Origin: Lotus japonicus | Taxonomy: Eukaryota > Streptophyta > Magnoliopsida > Fabales > Fabaceae | Length of the DNA: 64,000 nucleotides | Direction: 5' to 3' | Assembly: GCF_012489685.1 (NCBI RefSeq) | Contig: NC_080044.1 | Span: 21,804,369 to 21,868,368, forward strand | Shown here: piece by piece, positions 35,320 through 47,093 of the stretch | Layout: each line of letters begins with the position of its first letter | Numbering within the stretch: position 1 is the first letter of the stretch | The notes under the pieces: generated by a model | What the model saw: the letters and a program-made list of their open reading frames with translations, nothing else | Databases searched by the model: none | Told to the model about the DNA's origin: nothing | Made by a program: the position numbers and the translations under genes

Positions 35320-36200
35320 TAAGTTAGTTGCTATTTTATTTTTCCTGTACTCAATGTTCAATTTGTTGATTAATATTTTGGATATAAACAAGAAATAATG
35401 TTGTTTAGGTAGTAGGGAGTTAGGATTAACATATGCTTAGTAATCCAATATTTTCACTAACGTATAATTAAATATCGAACAATTTTTTGTATCATTATAT
35501 CTAAATAATTTAGAATTTAATGCATATACATTGTAAGTGTAAAATGGTTTTACATTGTCATCCAATCACATCATGCCACGTATGATGAACAATTTTATTC
35601 GTTTTTAATTTTAATTAAAATAAAATACATTTTATGATTTGGTGGAAATCAATTGGTTGTGTGTGTAACGGTGAACATCCCTTTAATTCAATATACTTTA
35701 ACCCTCTATCTAAGGACAAACAGCTAAGAGCTTATAAAATTAGTAGTATGCAATTAAATTTAAACATTTTATTTATGTTAGTTAAAATTTATGTAACTAA
35801 AATCGTTTGGATACCGGCTTATTAGAGCTTATTGGAAATTCTCTACTAAAAGAATATTAAATAAGCTTCAATAAGTGCATTTTTGTTTGCATCCAGACAA
35901 GCTTCATGATAATTTATATAAACTGGTGGCCGATTTAAACTGCAATTAAACTAAGAAATCATGCACGGGAGTAATCCTAGTATCCTACATGAGCAGGGTA
36001 GGTCATGTATGGTACGAGACCTTGAACTGACATGTAAATTACAAATTTACCCCTTTGATTTACAAAGTTTACATTCTGTCATTGTGAGTAGATTACAAAA
36101 TTACCCCTTTGCTTAAGTATAATTTAGATCCTAATCAATAATTAAGACGCTAAGTAATAATCTGAGTAAAATGAAAAAGGAAAATCAGAATCTGAATTCC
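35320..36200. other. AT-rich intergenic stretch
   Basis: No gene recognised. Confidence 0.3.
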
Positions 36201-36376
36201 CTGAAACCTCCATCCCCAAATTAAACTAGCGTTGTTCATCTCGTTCATCTCATCCCAAAGTTTTCATTTTTCTAGAAATTCATCTTAATCTCTCAACGCC
36301 TCTGCGCCATCACCGATCTCTTCTCCTCTCCTGCGCTCATCCTCTCTCGTGGCGCCGCTTCTTCTCTACGTCGCGC

Positions 36377-36487
36377 TCACTCGACATCGAGACGTACGCA
36401 GGGCTCTACTCGAAGATCATGCGACATCTCTTCATCGCTGATACCAACAAGAACCCGATGGTGCAGCTTGAGGCGCTTCTCATCGAG
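36377..36487 (+). pseudogene. Short fragment resembling COP9 signalosome subunit 1
   Basis: A 37-codon stretch, with DIETYAGLYSKIMRHLFIAD then NPMVQLEAL, resembles the N-terminal region of plant CSN1/FUS6, in which an IEAYA...IxRLxFIAD...QLEALRMAYDEI motif is followed by the PCI-domain helices. Here the similarity stops after QLEALLIE and the next bases do not continue it. It is therefore a fragment, not a working gene. It lies in GC-richer sequence like a plant 5' exon. Confidence 0.45.
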
Positions 36488-36893
36488 TTGCGGTTTCTGC
36501 ACTTCTTTGCTTCCATCGCGTCGCGTGACTCACTCCGTTTCCAATTCTGACCCACCGACACGGAGGAGCTTGAACTCGCCACCGTTCGATAATGAGTTTA
36601 GGGCTTTCTCGCCCACACCCATATGTAAGTCTTCTCCTTCCAATTTCAAACCCAATTGTCTCGATTTCATTCCTGCTCTACTGTATCTTCAATTTCATAA
36701 CCCTAATTTTAGTAATTTTAGTTACTTTTACTTTTTTGACTTCCAATGACTTTTTCGGTAATCAACAATCAATGCTTAATATCCAAATTTGAAGTAAGAT
36801 ATGTCAAATTTTTGAGCTAATTAAGTGTTTGTTTTTGTGCAATTTGATTTTGAATGCCAAGCAGGTTTTGAGTTGAGCCTCTAGTTAGGAATC

Positions 36894-37053
36894 ATGTCGA
36901 GGTCCATGCTGCTTGTCTTCTTACTGATTATACTTATAATCACCTCACAGTTTGAGTGGAAACAACCGCTTGTGGCCGATGTTGATTCCAATCCCAATGT
37001 ATCTCAAAAGCAGCATCAGATTTCCAAGCCTGAAGAAACTGTGAAGGAGAAGG
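36894..37053 (+). pseudogene. First coding exon of a small plant membrane or secreted protein (truncated)
   Basis: Starts with an ATG after a pyrimidine-rich stretch and an AG at about 36864, which suggests an intron in the 5' UTR. It encodes a hydrophobic leader (MLLVFLLIILIITSQFEW) then KQHQISKPEETVKEK, ending at a GT that looks like a splice donor. This resembles the first exon of a small conserved plant family in which a coiled-coil segment should follow. That segment is not present before the LTR at 37462, so the gene is truncated. The family assignment is tentative. Confidence 0.4.
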
Positions 37054-37461
37054 TCTTCAGTTTTTCTAACCCTTTATTTTATTACTTGTTTGGTTCATGC
37101 CTATATCTTTCTCTTGATACAATACTTGTCACTTTTATGTTCAAAGTTCTGTATTATAAATTTAAAAAATGAAGAAATTGTAAAATACAGTTAGAATTGG
37201 TTAATGCAATTAGTTATCCAGCTCATATACGACATATCATGGTTGTAGTATAAAAGGTCATGTGATATATACTAAAATGGTTACATAATAACATGCTTAT
37301 ACATGTACTACATGTATATATATTTATTAAAAGATTTCATGTTGAGTTCTATTCACCAATCATAATTTGTGAAAGAAAGTTAAAGAATCTTTTACACATC
37401 AACTACCTAAAATTTATTTTCTTGCGGGGACTCATCATCCTAACTTACCAAGCTCAAAACC

Positions 37462-37925
37462 TGTTAGGAAATAACACAGCTGAAGAAGTAAAATAAACCA
37501 GGAGCACAATCAACAACACAAGAATATTACGTGGAAACTCTAAAACCGGAGAAAAAACCATGGCCGTTGTCAAAACCGACAACCAGAGAATAAACACTAT
37601 GTGAAAATTGTTACAACACATAGACTTCACTCTCACCAGTACACCCACACTCTCCAAAGTGAATATTTGAACTACATCTCACAATGCTCTAAAACAAGAG
37701 CATAAGAGAAAAAGAAAACACAAATATAAACTTAAAGTGTTTTCAGGTGCTACATCTTTGGTGTTTTGGTGTGTTGAAACACGGAGCTTGAGATCCCTAT
37801 ATATAGTCTTGGACCCTCCCACCCCTCACTAATCTAAGCGATGTGGGACTTCTCCAAGATGCATAACTTGATCTTTTTTCTCCTTCATTAGCAATGTGAG
37901 ACTTACATTGCAATCAACCCCAACA
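37462..37925 (-). mobile_element. Short copia-type solo LTR
   Basis: Minus strand TGTTGGGGTTGATTGC at the start and CTTCAGCTGTGTTATTTCCTAACA-type end, with short inverted ends TGTTGGG/CCTAACA, 464 bp. It has a TATA box, ACTATATATAGG, at about 37797-37807 in the same direction. The flanking five bases do not match (AAACC against TCCCA), so either one flank was lost or this is one end of a rearranged element. It separates the previous fragment from the NPF fragment. Confidence 0.65.
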
Positions 37926-38498
37926 TCCCATTTGCAACCACCGGAAAACAGAAAACCTTCACTTATTCAAGTTGTTGTTCTTTACAGTGGACTCTATGCT
38001 ATGGCCATAGGAGTTGGTGACACCAAAGCTACCTTGCCTGCACATGGTGCTGATCAGTTGGACCCCACCAACCAAAACCAAATCTCATCCTACTTCAATT
38101 GGTGTTTCTGTAGCATAAGCTTAGGGGCTCTTATTGCATCAAGTGTTATGGCACGGGTTGAAGAGAACCATGACTGGACTCTATGTTTTACAATATCAGC
38201 TACAATTTTCAGTTTGGCACTATGCACTTTTGTTGCTGGTTTTCCATTATACAATTCCGACACAAACGTCCTGCTGGAAGTCCTTTAACTAGGATCATTA
38301 AGGTGATGTACATTTTTCAAATATGCTAATTAAAATATTGATGGATACTTACTGCTAAATCTTAATTTCTTCTTTTTGTCTGCTTTAAGGTATTTGTCTC
38401 TTCAGCTCAAAATCCAGAAGCCTCTGGTGTAGTAAGTTTGGATCATAATCTCACAGAAGAGTTACTTGGAAGACATCCATCCCATGATACATTCAAGT
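37926..38498 (+). pseudogene. NRT1/PTR (NPF) transporter fragment
   Basis: Encodes LYSGLYAMAIGVGDTKATLPAHGADQLD, SSYFNWCFCSISLGALIA and a following hydrophobic segment, the core of the NPF family of plasma-membrane proton-coupled nitrate/peptide/hormone transporters. A frameshift near 38250 leads to RPAGSPLTRIIK. A GT-AG intron (38303-38389) is followed by VFVSSAQNPEASG up to about 38498. Only about 170 of the usual 550-600 residues are present. Start and end are both missing, so it is a fragment. Confidence 0.8.
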
Positions 38499-38639
38499 AT
38501 GTGACCATCATTATAATTACAGAATTGACTAACTTTTAGCATGAGTGACATTACACAATTACACAATGATTAAAGTAGAATAAAATACAAGCACATGCAT
38601 CAAACTTTTTAGTTATTAAAATCATAAATTTGGCTACAC

Positions 38640-39600
38640 CTCTTATGGCAGGACTTGCTGTGGCTGCTACAGCTTATGCTGGTAAATATGGTATACAGGT
38701 TTTTGCAAAATCTCAAGAATGTGCCTAAGATGCGTAAATTTGGGGTCCACGCTGTTAGTAAAATTGCTGGTCGTATTGGGGTCCATGCTGTCAGTGAAAT
38801 TGCTGCAGACTTAACTCCAGGGTATCTTGAACATCATGGACTCAAATCCATTCCTAAATCTGTGGCTTATGGCTACACTGCTTCAGGATATGGGTTTGTT
38901 CAAGACATGTCTTATGCCTACATTCATGAATTTACTAGAATATCCATGGCTGGGAAAATTCGGAGATTTAAAGGTGGATATACAAGTCTTTGGCAGAAGA
39001 TTGCTGAATCACTTCCTTCAAAACTTCGGTACAACTTTGAAGTATTGGCAATCAGGAGGAACTCTGATGGTGTCACTGTTAATGTCAAGAGCTCAAATGA
39101 AGTTGAAACTTTGGAATTTGATAAGATTATAATATCTGGTTCATTTCCATTGAACTATGGAAGAATTTACAGATCACCTTCAACTAGCATTGGTATATCG
39201 ACTTCTCACCACTCTATATTTATGCAAGGTTAATTGTTTTTTCCTCTGGCTCGATACCTTATTAAACAAGTCTTTGTGGCAGAATGCGAAAAAGAAGTAA
39301 TGGATACAAGTGATCTGGAAAAGGACTTGTTCAGCAAAGTTGAGACCAATGACTACTCCACCACTGCTTTGAAGATCAAAGGGCTGGAACATTTTCCTGT
39401 TGGATTTTATTATTTTAATGAATATATGGAAGATCCTAGCACAACTGGAAATCCAGTTGCAATGAAGAAATTTTATGCTGACACTGATATATTATTGTTC
39501 TGGTCCTATGGGAATGCTGTTGATATTAAAGGGCAATCAAGGCAGTAAAAGTCATGGGGGGAGATGTTAAGAATGTCATTCTTCAACGCTGCTTTAAGTA
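38640..39600 (+). pseudogene. FAD-dependent amine oxidase-like oxidoreductase fragment
   Basis: Encodes KSVAYGYTASGYGFVQDMSY, HEFTRISMAGKIRRFKGGYT, the FAD-enzyme segment GGYTSLWQKIAESLP and later MDTSDLEKDLFSKVET and FYADTDILLFWSYGNAVD. These belong to a plant family of FAD/NAD(P)-binding amine oxidase-like proteins. The exons are about 38700-39192 and 39283-39535, joined by a GT-AG intron. The FAD-binding N-terminus is missing, a 36-bp tandem duplication sits at 38742-38813, and the end is frameshifted near 39530. It is a dead fragment. Confidence 0.7.
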
Positions 39601-41046
39601 TTTTACTTAATCATTTCAGATATGTTTAGTCATTTAACAAACAATTTTCCCTCTTATTGAATCATATTGTCCATATTAAGAATCACTAGTTAGTGTTAAG
39701 AAGTGTTTTACTCACTTTAAGAATCACATTATTTTTCTTCAAGAATCACTTACTTTCAGAATCAATGGGTTATTTAGGAATCAATCACTCACTTTAAGAA
39801 TAACTTTAATCATTCACTTATTCACTAATTTTACATCTACTCATTATTTTGTAGAGGCACAATAATTACAGGTCAACTTAATAGTATGTGGTAAATTACG
39901 TTCATTTAGTAGTAACTTCTTTGTAAAGTCAGGCTAATACCACGGGAAAATTTTACTTAATCATTTCTAATACGTTTAGTCATTTAACAAACAATTTTCC
40001 CTCTTATTGAATCATATTGTCAATATTAAGAATCACTAGTTAATGTTAAGAAGTATTTTACCCACTTTAAGAATCACTTTATTTTTCTTCAAGAATCACT
40101 TACTTACTTTAAGAATCAATGAGTTATTTAGGAATCAATCACTCACTTTAAAAATAACTTTACTCAGTTTATATTCACTTATTCACTAATTTTACATCTA
40201 CTCATTATTTCGTAGAGGCACAATAATTATAAGTCAACTTAATAGTATGTGGTAAATTACGTTCATTTAGTAGTAACTTCTTTGTAAAGTCAGGCTAATA
40301 CCACGGGAAAATTTTACTTAATCATTTCTGATATGTTTAGTCATTTAACAAACAATTTTCCCTCTTATTGAATCATATTGTCCATATTAAGAATCACTAG
40401 TTAATGTTCATAAGTGTTTTACTCACTTTAAGAATCACTTTATTTTTCTTCAAGAATCACTTACTTACTTTAAGAATCAATGGGTTATTTAGGAATCAAT
40501 CACTCACTTTAAGAATAACTTTACTCAGTTTATATTCACTTATTCACTAATTTTACATCTACTCATTATTTTGTAGAGGCTAATATCGCGAGAAAATTTT
40601 ACTTAATCATTCAAGATATGTTTAGTCATTTAAAAATCAATTTTCCCTCTTATTGAATCATATTTTCCATATTAAGAATCACTAGTTAATGTTGAGAAGT
40701 GTTTTAGTCACTTTAGGAATCATTTTACTCACTTAAACAATCACTTTATTTACTCTAACAATTACTTACTAACTTTAAGAATCATTTTATGAACTTCAAG
40801 AGTCACTTTACCTTATTTATATTCACTTATTAACTAATTTTACACTTCACTCATTTTTTTTAGGAGCATAAAAATTATATGTCAACCTGATAGAAGGTGA
40901 TGAATGAAGTTCATTAAGTAGTAAATTCTTTGTAAAGTATGGCTAATGGCGCAGGAAAATTCTACTTAGCCATTTAACAATCAATTTTCACTCTTCTTGA
41001 ATCATATTGCCCATATTAAGAATCATTAGTTAATGTTGAGAAGTGT
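39601..41046. repeat. Tandem array of repeats about 350 bp long
   Basis: The motif TTTTACTTAATCATTTC starts copies at 39601, 39952, 40312 and 40597, with a diverged fifth copy from 40960. Spacings are 351, 360, 285 and 363; the third copy lacks about 75 bases. The inside is AT-rich with many AAGAATCACTT units. The last copy is cut at 41046 by the Sirevirus LTR. Confidence 0.9.
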
Positions 41047-42270
41047 TGAAGGTATGAAAAACGATAGAAGGGGGGGGGGGGGGGGGGGGTTTGAATAGCG
41101 TTTTCAGAATAAAACTTCCCACTTAAGATTTTATCAAATCTTTCGAAACACAAGTAAAGTGCTTAAGATAAGAGATGAGAAAAGCACACAAGGATTTTAT
41201 CCTGGTTCACCTGATGAATCACTCAAGCTAGTCTAGTCCACCCGTGAAGGTGATTTCTTCCTTCTTAGAATGAAGGCAATTCATTAATTAGAGATTTGTT
41301 ACAACTGCACTTGAAACCTACAAGTGACTAGCAATACACTGACTTAGCTCACACTAAGATTCTCTCTCTTAGTCTTCTCTAGGATCCGATCAACCTTGAT
41401 CTCCTAAAGGTAAAAATAAACAACTGTTTAAAAAGGTATTGTTTACAATGAGATTGCTTCTGAAAAGCTTGTAGTAAACACAATGAATTCGATGAAGAAA
41501 GATTGCTAAGAAGATTTGAATATTGCTTGCGCGTATAAGTTTCTTCAATAGCATCTTTCAGTCTTCAGCCTATATATATACTCCAAGGATTAGGGTTTGA
41601 ATATTGCATGGGAATGCTACCGTTGGAGGGCAGATCTGGGATTTCCAGCTTCTGTTGTGGCTGAGAATGTTAGGTTAGGTCGTCAGGATAGTACACTGCT
41701 TTTGTACTTTGGATAGTGACGTGACCTTTAACCTTGTTGACTTATGATCAGAGGAATGCTTCGTGTTGGAACTTATGAAGCTTGTTGATCAGAGTCAGAG
41801 CGAAGCATGGATCCTTTGACCGTTGTAGCTTCTGATTCTGAACTCAGAGGAGAAGTACTTGGTCTTCAGAGCCAGTTTGCTTCTGGACTTCAGAGACTTC
41901 ACTTTTCAGCTTCTAGATCTTCAGAGTCTTCTAAACCATCAGAGCTTCTGAGCCTTCAGAGTGTCTGGGTTATCAGAACGTCTGGATCTTCAGAACTTCA
42001 AGTGAGCTGAGTCCACATCAGAGCTTGACTATCTTCAGATCTTCTGAAGCTTTTCTACTGTTCAGTTTGAACATAGAGATTGCGAAAGCGTTGCTAGGGT
42101 CACTCTTTAAGCAAAGTGCTTCTGATTTGTGTGAGATTATATCAAGGTCAGAGTCTGTCATGAACACACTCAGAAAACACGTTAGAGTACCATAATTTTT
42201 CATACTAAAACGTTAACTTGTAATCATCAAAACATAGAGTTGTACTACATGATCAAAACTTGATCTTACA
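41047..42270 (-). repeat. 3' LTR of Sirevirus A
   Basis: Plus strand TGAAGGTATG...GATCTTACA, 1224 bp, the same family as four other LTRs in the window. It has a run of 20 G at 41070-41089 where the others have 7 or 8. A TATA box on the minus strand lies at about 41570-41580. Confidence 0.93.
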
Positions 42271-42284
42271 ATCTCCCCCTTTTT
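42271..42284 (-). other. Polypurine tract of Sirevirus A
   Basis: Minus strand AAAAAGGGGGAGAT directly against the 3' LTR. Further AGGGGGAG copies follow near 46085, 46388 and 46452, interrupted by the solo LTR at 42427. Repeated polypurine tracts are a known trait of sireviruses. Confidence 0.85.
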
Positions 42285-42426
42285 GATGATGACAAAACCA
42301 AGTATTTTGATGAACAATTCTTAACCAATAGACTGAATTCACTCAAGGTAAAAAGAATAGAAATAGACTTATCCTGATGTGAATGGTTTATTTTGCTCAT
42401 TCTGAATCCAAGTCACAGCTTGATTC

Positions 42427-45400
42427 TGTAACACCCCGATTTCGGTGGCGTCACTTTAGTAACCAAAAAGAAATACTTAAGCGGAAAAACGTGAATTATT
42501 TTTTTTCGATAATGTAAGTAAAGACAGAAAGAGATGAAACTCTAAAACGAAGATAACAGAACTAATATACAATATGATTACAGCCCCCACTGTAAGTTGT
42601 AAACCACGTCACGAGTAAACCTCCAGTGACGGAAAGTAAAAGAGAGTAACGCCCGTAGGCAAAAGTACAAACCAAAAGAAAAGTCAAGTGTCCGCAACAC
42701 TATCCCTCAAAATGAGAATGAGTTAGCCCAGATGGCCTAAAACAAGACCTCTTAGCCCAACCAACTCTCTGTGATCCCCGTAGAGGAACCACACAAAAAG
42801 CTATAGGCGGGAAACTACCCTGTCCCCAAAGAAACAATGACGGTCAGAGCTAAGACTCTACTCCTACACTAATCCCATCTCGAGTAAGTCGCTCGGTGGC
42901 CAGCGGGGTCGACCACCCCTGAACCGTAGTCCTCCTGATCAAGCTTCTTCAACCTAGTTTCCCCTGAAGGGTGAACCATCGTGAACCGGTCCGCCATGGA
43001 CATCTGACAAAGGCGTAGTCCGCCCAAACACACACAAAGACGCGAGGGTCAACTCCAAAGAATTATATAAATATTAAAGCCAGATATATATATATGGGAT
43101 AATAATTATTAGCCTCTCATGCTTAGAGTTTAGGGATAACATCCTAGGGTTGCATGTATCGCAAAAAATATAAAAGATCATAATAACAATTAGCATGCCT
43201 CAATTAGGGTAAACAAGTACCAATCACACTCAGCAACCAAGTCAGAATGTATGTTGCATGAAATGCAATGCTGGTTAACAAAATGCATTCCGGAAGAAGG
43301 ATGGACACCAACGAGTCAGCCCTAACACCGGCCATAGTGGGACCATTCCGCTCGGGCGTCTTTTACACCACACAAAAGTAGTCAGATCAGCAGTGAACCC
43401 GTAGGTCTGCCATTCCGTCTGCTACTGAGGACCACCGTAGTGTCCTAAATATGGAAATCCGGGTCTTATGACCATTTTGGAATCCACCGAGGTCCGGTAT
43501 CACGCCGTGTATTAACCTCAAAATGAGTGCATGAATGCAAGTGATTAGCCAAACAACGTCTCCGACCTCACCCGACACGTCGCCACGTGTTCTAAATAAC
43601 TTAAAGTCTCTAAAAAAAATACCCTAAGGCAAATGTCGATTCTGCGACAAAATGAATTAATCAAAAGAAGAAGAAGATACTTTGCAACTCATTGTTCCCG
43701 GCTAAACTTTAGATAGCCAATCAATAAACTGCTCATCGAGCGAAAAGGTACCGAAGTACTTGGAAACTTATAGTCTCCGGCTAAACTTTAGATAGCCAAA
43801 CATTAAACTGCTCATCGAGCGAAAGAGTACGATTTGTACTTGGGCTAAACTTTAGATAGCCAAATAATAACCTGCTCATCGAGCAAAAGAGTTTCAACAT
43901 ACTCGAAGACTTGTATATTTCCTCAAAACGTGGACTCGACGACATTTCTCATATTTCCCAAACTAATATTCAGGCTCTAAGCTCTTATCTAAGGGTATCA
44001 TTATTGTTCAAAGGATTTAGAAATTGATTAATGTCTTATGAGTTTTCCGTGATAAAATAGTTTTCATTTTAATCTTATAATACTTCCTAAGAGTTTTTAG
44101 AGATCCCATAATCTCAAATAATTCCCTGAGAAGGTCTCGATCCATTAAAACATAACAAGGTCCGAACTCCGTTCGTCCTTTAAAACTCTCTCAAAATCTC
44201 ATAAAAATTTGGCATGACCTGCCCGTAATCCTCACTCCTCAGAATCTCAGGTACAAGTGGAATAGCATAAATAAAACAGCTCAGTCAAAAGCATAAACAA
44301 CATATTCCAACACATCCTAAGTTAACCATGTAGCACGTAGCATGTGAATCATTTAGCACACAATATCATGGCATCAAATACTCAGCAAGGTCGGCCGAAG
44401 CCTCAGAGAACAATTCAGACATTTAGCAATTTAGTGCATAACACATAAATCAAGTCGAATTTGTCGACCCCTAAAGCATTATCTAGTAATTCAGAGAGTA
44501 TCCCTCACCTGTAACTCCTCCAGCGTTTTCCTCACAACCTCCTTCACGTTCCTCGCCTTGATCTCCAGGAAACTCCTCAAAAGAACCTTAAGCCAAAATC
44601 ACAGAAATCAACACATTGAGTCAGAAACTCAGCAAGCAATAAGTCCTAGGGTTACACGGTACATTACAAACTCTGTGGTACGACAATCTAACGCGTTAAG
44701 ACAAGTTTTCGAAAAAGTCGGATTTCCTCCCCCCTTGGTATAGCTCTCGGCCACTTTCCTTAATTGGGAGGGTCGATTTTTCTTCGATCAAACTTGGTTC
44801 CTAGGTTAACATACGCCGTAACTAAGACGGTTCTAAGCTCGGAAAAATTTTCGGATCGAAAACTGATATAGGGGTAGTTTGGTCATTATTTTTAGCTCAA
44901 AATTTCAAAATTGGATTTTTGAAAAACAAATTGGATGAGGACGTCCACAACGACGTTTATGACGACAAATCCTACTAGCACTAAGTCAGGTCGATAGATT
45001 TCAGCCCAAAGGTTGCGACTTTGCCGAAAAATGGGTATTTAAGGTAGAAATTGATCCCGGCGGCATTTCGTCGACATTTGACAAAATCTAATCCGCAGAA
45101 CACGCTCAGGAGCATGCAGGGAAGAAGTTTAGACACTGAAATCAGCGTATTTGAACAGTTTTTCAAAAACCTCAAAATTTTGAACTCAGAAAGACGTAGG
45201 AGAAGTGGACAGAAACGACGATTCGAAGGAGAGTATAGTTTACCTACCTCGAGGTCTTCGATTAGCGACGATCGGTGAAGCAAACGGGCAAGAAACGACG
45301 AAGATCCGGATCTCTCTCTCTCTCTCTTGATGCTCGCGGGTTTGGGGAGGGAAATGGGTAGTTTTTTGGCAAAAAATCTAATTTTTGAGCTATTTATAGG

Positions 45401-46073
45401 TTTTGGAAAATGGGGAAAAATGATTTTTTTGCGATTCCGATTTTTCCTGCGCGTTCCTCTGCGCATTCTAAGATAGGTTATGGCGACAGAATCCCAGAAC
45501 TCAAAACAGGATTCTTGGAATTAAACCAAATGATACCAAATCGGTGTGAGTCGGTTCAAGTCGGTTTATCCCGAAAAACTACTTATTGCAGTGATCGTCG
45601 GATGAGAAAACTTCCTTCTGAAGAAAGATTAGGAATGACGAGAGAAATAGGAGAACGCGGGTGGAATCTTCATTTGCAGCTCCGAATAGAAAAAGTCTCC
45701 ATCGTCTGTCGATCTTAGGTTTCTCGAACTATCAGGGATTCCGTTTCGGCAAACTTCCGAGAATTGGAATTTGACGTTCGTACTTTCCAGGATTTCGCAT
45801 CGAAATAATTGTTTAAGGACGGAAAAGAGAAGTTCTAACATTTCTCTGAGGATTTTTGGAATTAGTTTCCATCGTGTCCTAAAGCGTAAATTAACTATTC
45901 ACTAATACCTTTGACCTAGGATTAAGCGTATGTTAGTCGTGCTATAACTCTTATCGGTTTTTCGATAAATTCTTGGACTTTTCCTGAACCTTTTTCCTTC
46001 ACAAATTTATCTTAATCAAATAAACTCTTTTATTTTATTCACTTATCCAAAGCGTTAAAACTTGGGCCTTACA
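42427..46073 (-). mobile_element. Tekay-type solo LTR inside Sirevirus A (5-bp TSD gattc)
   Basis: Plus strand TGTAACACCCCG...GGGCCTTACA, 3647 bp, homologous to the Tekay LTRs at 8025-12058 and 18759-22787. Perfect direct repeats GATTC lie at 42422-42426 and 46074-46078. The Sirevirus sequence resumes exactly after it, as a comparison with 60530-60560 of element B shows. Its minisatellite is at about 43690-43900. Confidence 0.95.
43690..43900 (+). repeat. Minisatellite in the Tekay solo LTR (unit 65-80 bp)
   Basis: Three copies beginning GGCTAAACTTTAGATAGCCA and containing CTGCTCATCGAGC, at the LTR position where the other two copies have unrelated short repeats. Confidence 0.85.
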
Positions 46074-46638
46074 GATTCTGAGCTTAGCTCCCCCTGAATC
46101 TAAGACTTAATGAAAACATTAGTGATATCTAGATTCTGAGCTAAATAAAATAAGAGTCCAGAGTGAAAACTCATGACATAGATGAAATAAAATAATCAGA
46201 GCGCATAAGTATTCAGAGTCACGAGTAGGGTATCAGAGTCAACTCAAATCACTTCAGAAGAAGTGAAATGTATTCCTTGTATTTGCCCAGTGACATATCT
46301 ATGGTCATAGCAGTGGAACTCTTAAATTCTCCAAAGAGTAACAAAATCACACTAATCAGCATATACATCAAAAACTCTGGGTTATACTCCCCCTTTTTGT
46401 CATAAGCAAAAAGCTTGGGGTGTGAAAAACTGAGCTTGAATTACTAGGTACTCCCCCTTAAGAAAAGACTAAGTTCAAAAAGATGGAGAATTAATGCTTA
46501 GATTAGCGAATTAAAGAAATAATTAATGCATGTGTAGAACGTTTACCACCGGCCATGGGAGTAAAGAGAAGCTTCAGTTACCAATATTTTATCCTCGAGA
46601 AACTGCAGTAGCAATAACTTCCGAAGGGAAAAGGATGC

Positions 46639-46648
46639 TTATATAAAG
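46639..46648 (+). promoter_or_regulatory. TATA-like box of the antisense ORF in Sirevirus A
   Basis: TTATATAAAG, 53 bases before the ATG at 46701. The same arrangement is present in element B (61119-61127 and ATG 61179). The direction is opposite to the element's own transcription. Confidence 0.5.
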
Positions 46649-46700
46649 CGATTAGGAGCGCATTAAGCTTCACAACAAGATCAATTCCAAATATAAGAAA

Positions 46701-47093
46701 ATGGCATCATACATGGTTGCTTTAGAAGAGCTCAGAAGGAAGGCCTTTGAAGAAGACTTATTCTTGAATGTTAGGCATCCTGAAGGTTCAAGAACTATAC
46801 ATGAGCTTATCACAACGCTGCTGGAACAGGATCTTAATCCAGAGTTGGAGAAAGATCTGAAGGAGTTCCTCTGCTTCGTGGAGGAGATTCAGGAGCTGTG
46901 CCAGCTGGAGCTGAATCTGCTGGAAGAAAAGGAAGCAGTGGAGAATAAACTGGAGACGATAGAAGATCGTCTGGAGAGGGATGATCTGAGCAAAAGGCTC
47001 GGCAACATAGAGTACATGCTCGATCGTCTGGAGAAGGATAGAGTGGAGCAGCGCCAGGAATGTAGAAGAATGAGGAAGGATCCTCCATTCTAG
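46701..47093 (+). CDS. Small antisense ORF of Sirevirus A, 130 codons, unknown function
   Basis: An intact frame on the strand opposite to gag, pol and env-like, between the env-like stop (47303) and the polypurine region. The start ATG follows a TATA-like box. The protein begins with a short segment containing EELRRKAFEEDLF. It has RHPEGSRT near residue 25 and continues as a leucine/glutamate/lysine-rich helix, probably coiled coil (about residues 45-118), ending in QECRRMRKDPPF. No known domain was recognised. The copy at 61179-61571 has the same length, with about 73% identical residues by eye and no indels. The function is unknown; it could be a regulator or an accessory particle protein. 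Confidence 0.7.
   Translation: MASYMVALEELRRKAFEEDLFLNVRHPEGSRTIHELITTLLEQDLNPELEKDLKEFLCFVEEIQELCQLELNLLEEKEAVENKLETIEDRLERDDLSKRLGNIEYMLDRLEKDRVEQRQECRRMRKDPPF

Noticed and set aside
43680..43900. CRISPR-like array
   Set aside because: A plant nuclear locus, only three copies, with the repeat inside an LTR; an ordinary minisatellite.
46834..47088. Minus-strand frame of 84 codons in Sirevirus A
   Set aside because: Shadow of the antisense ORF at 46701-47093, with no counterpart in element B in the same frame.
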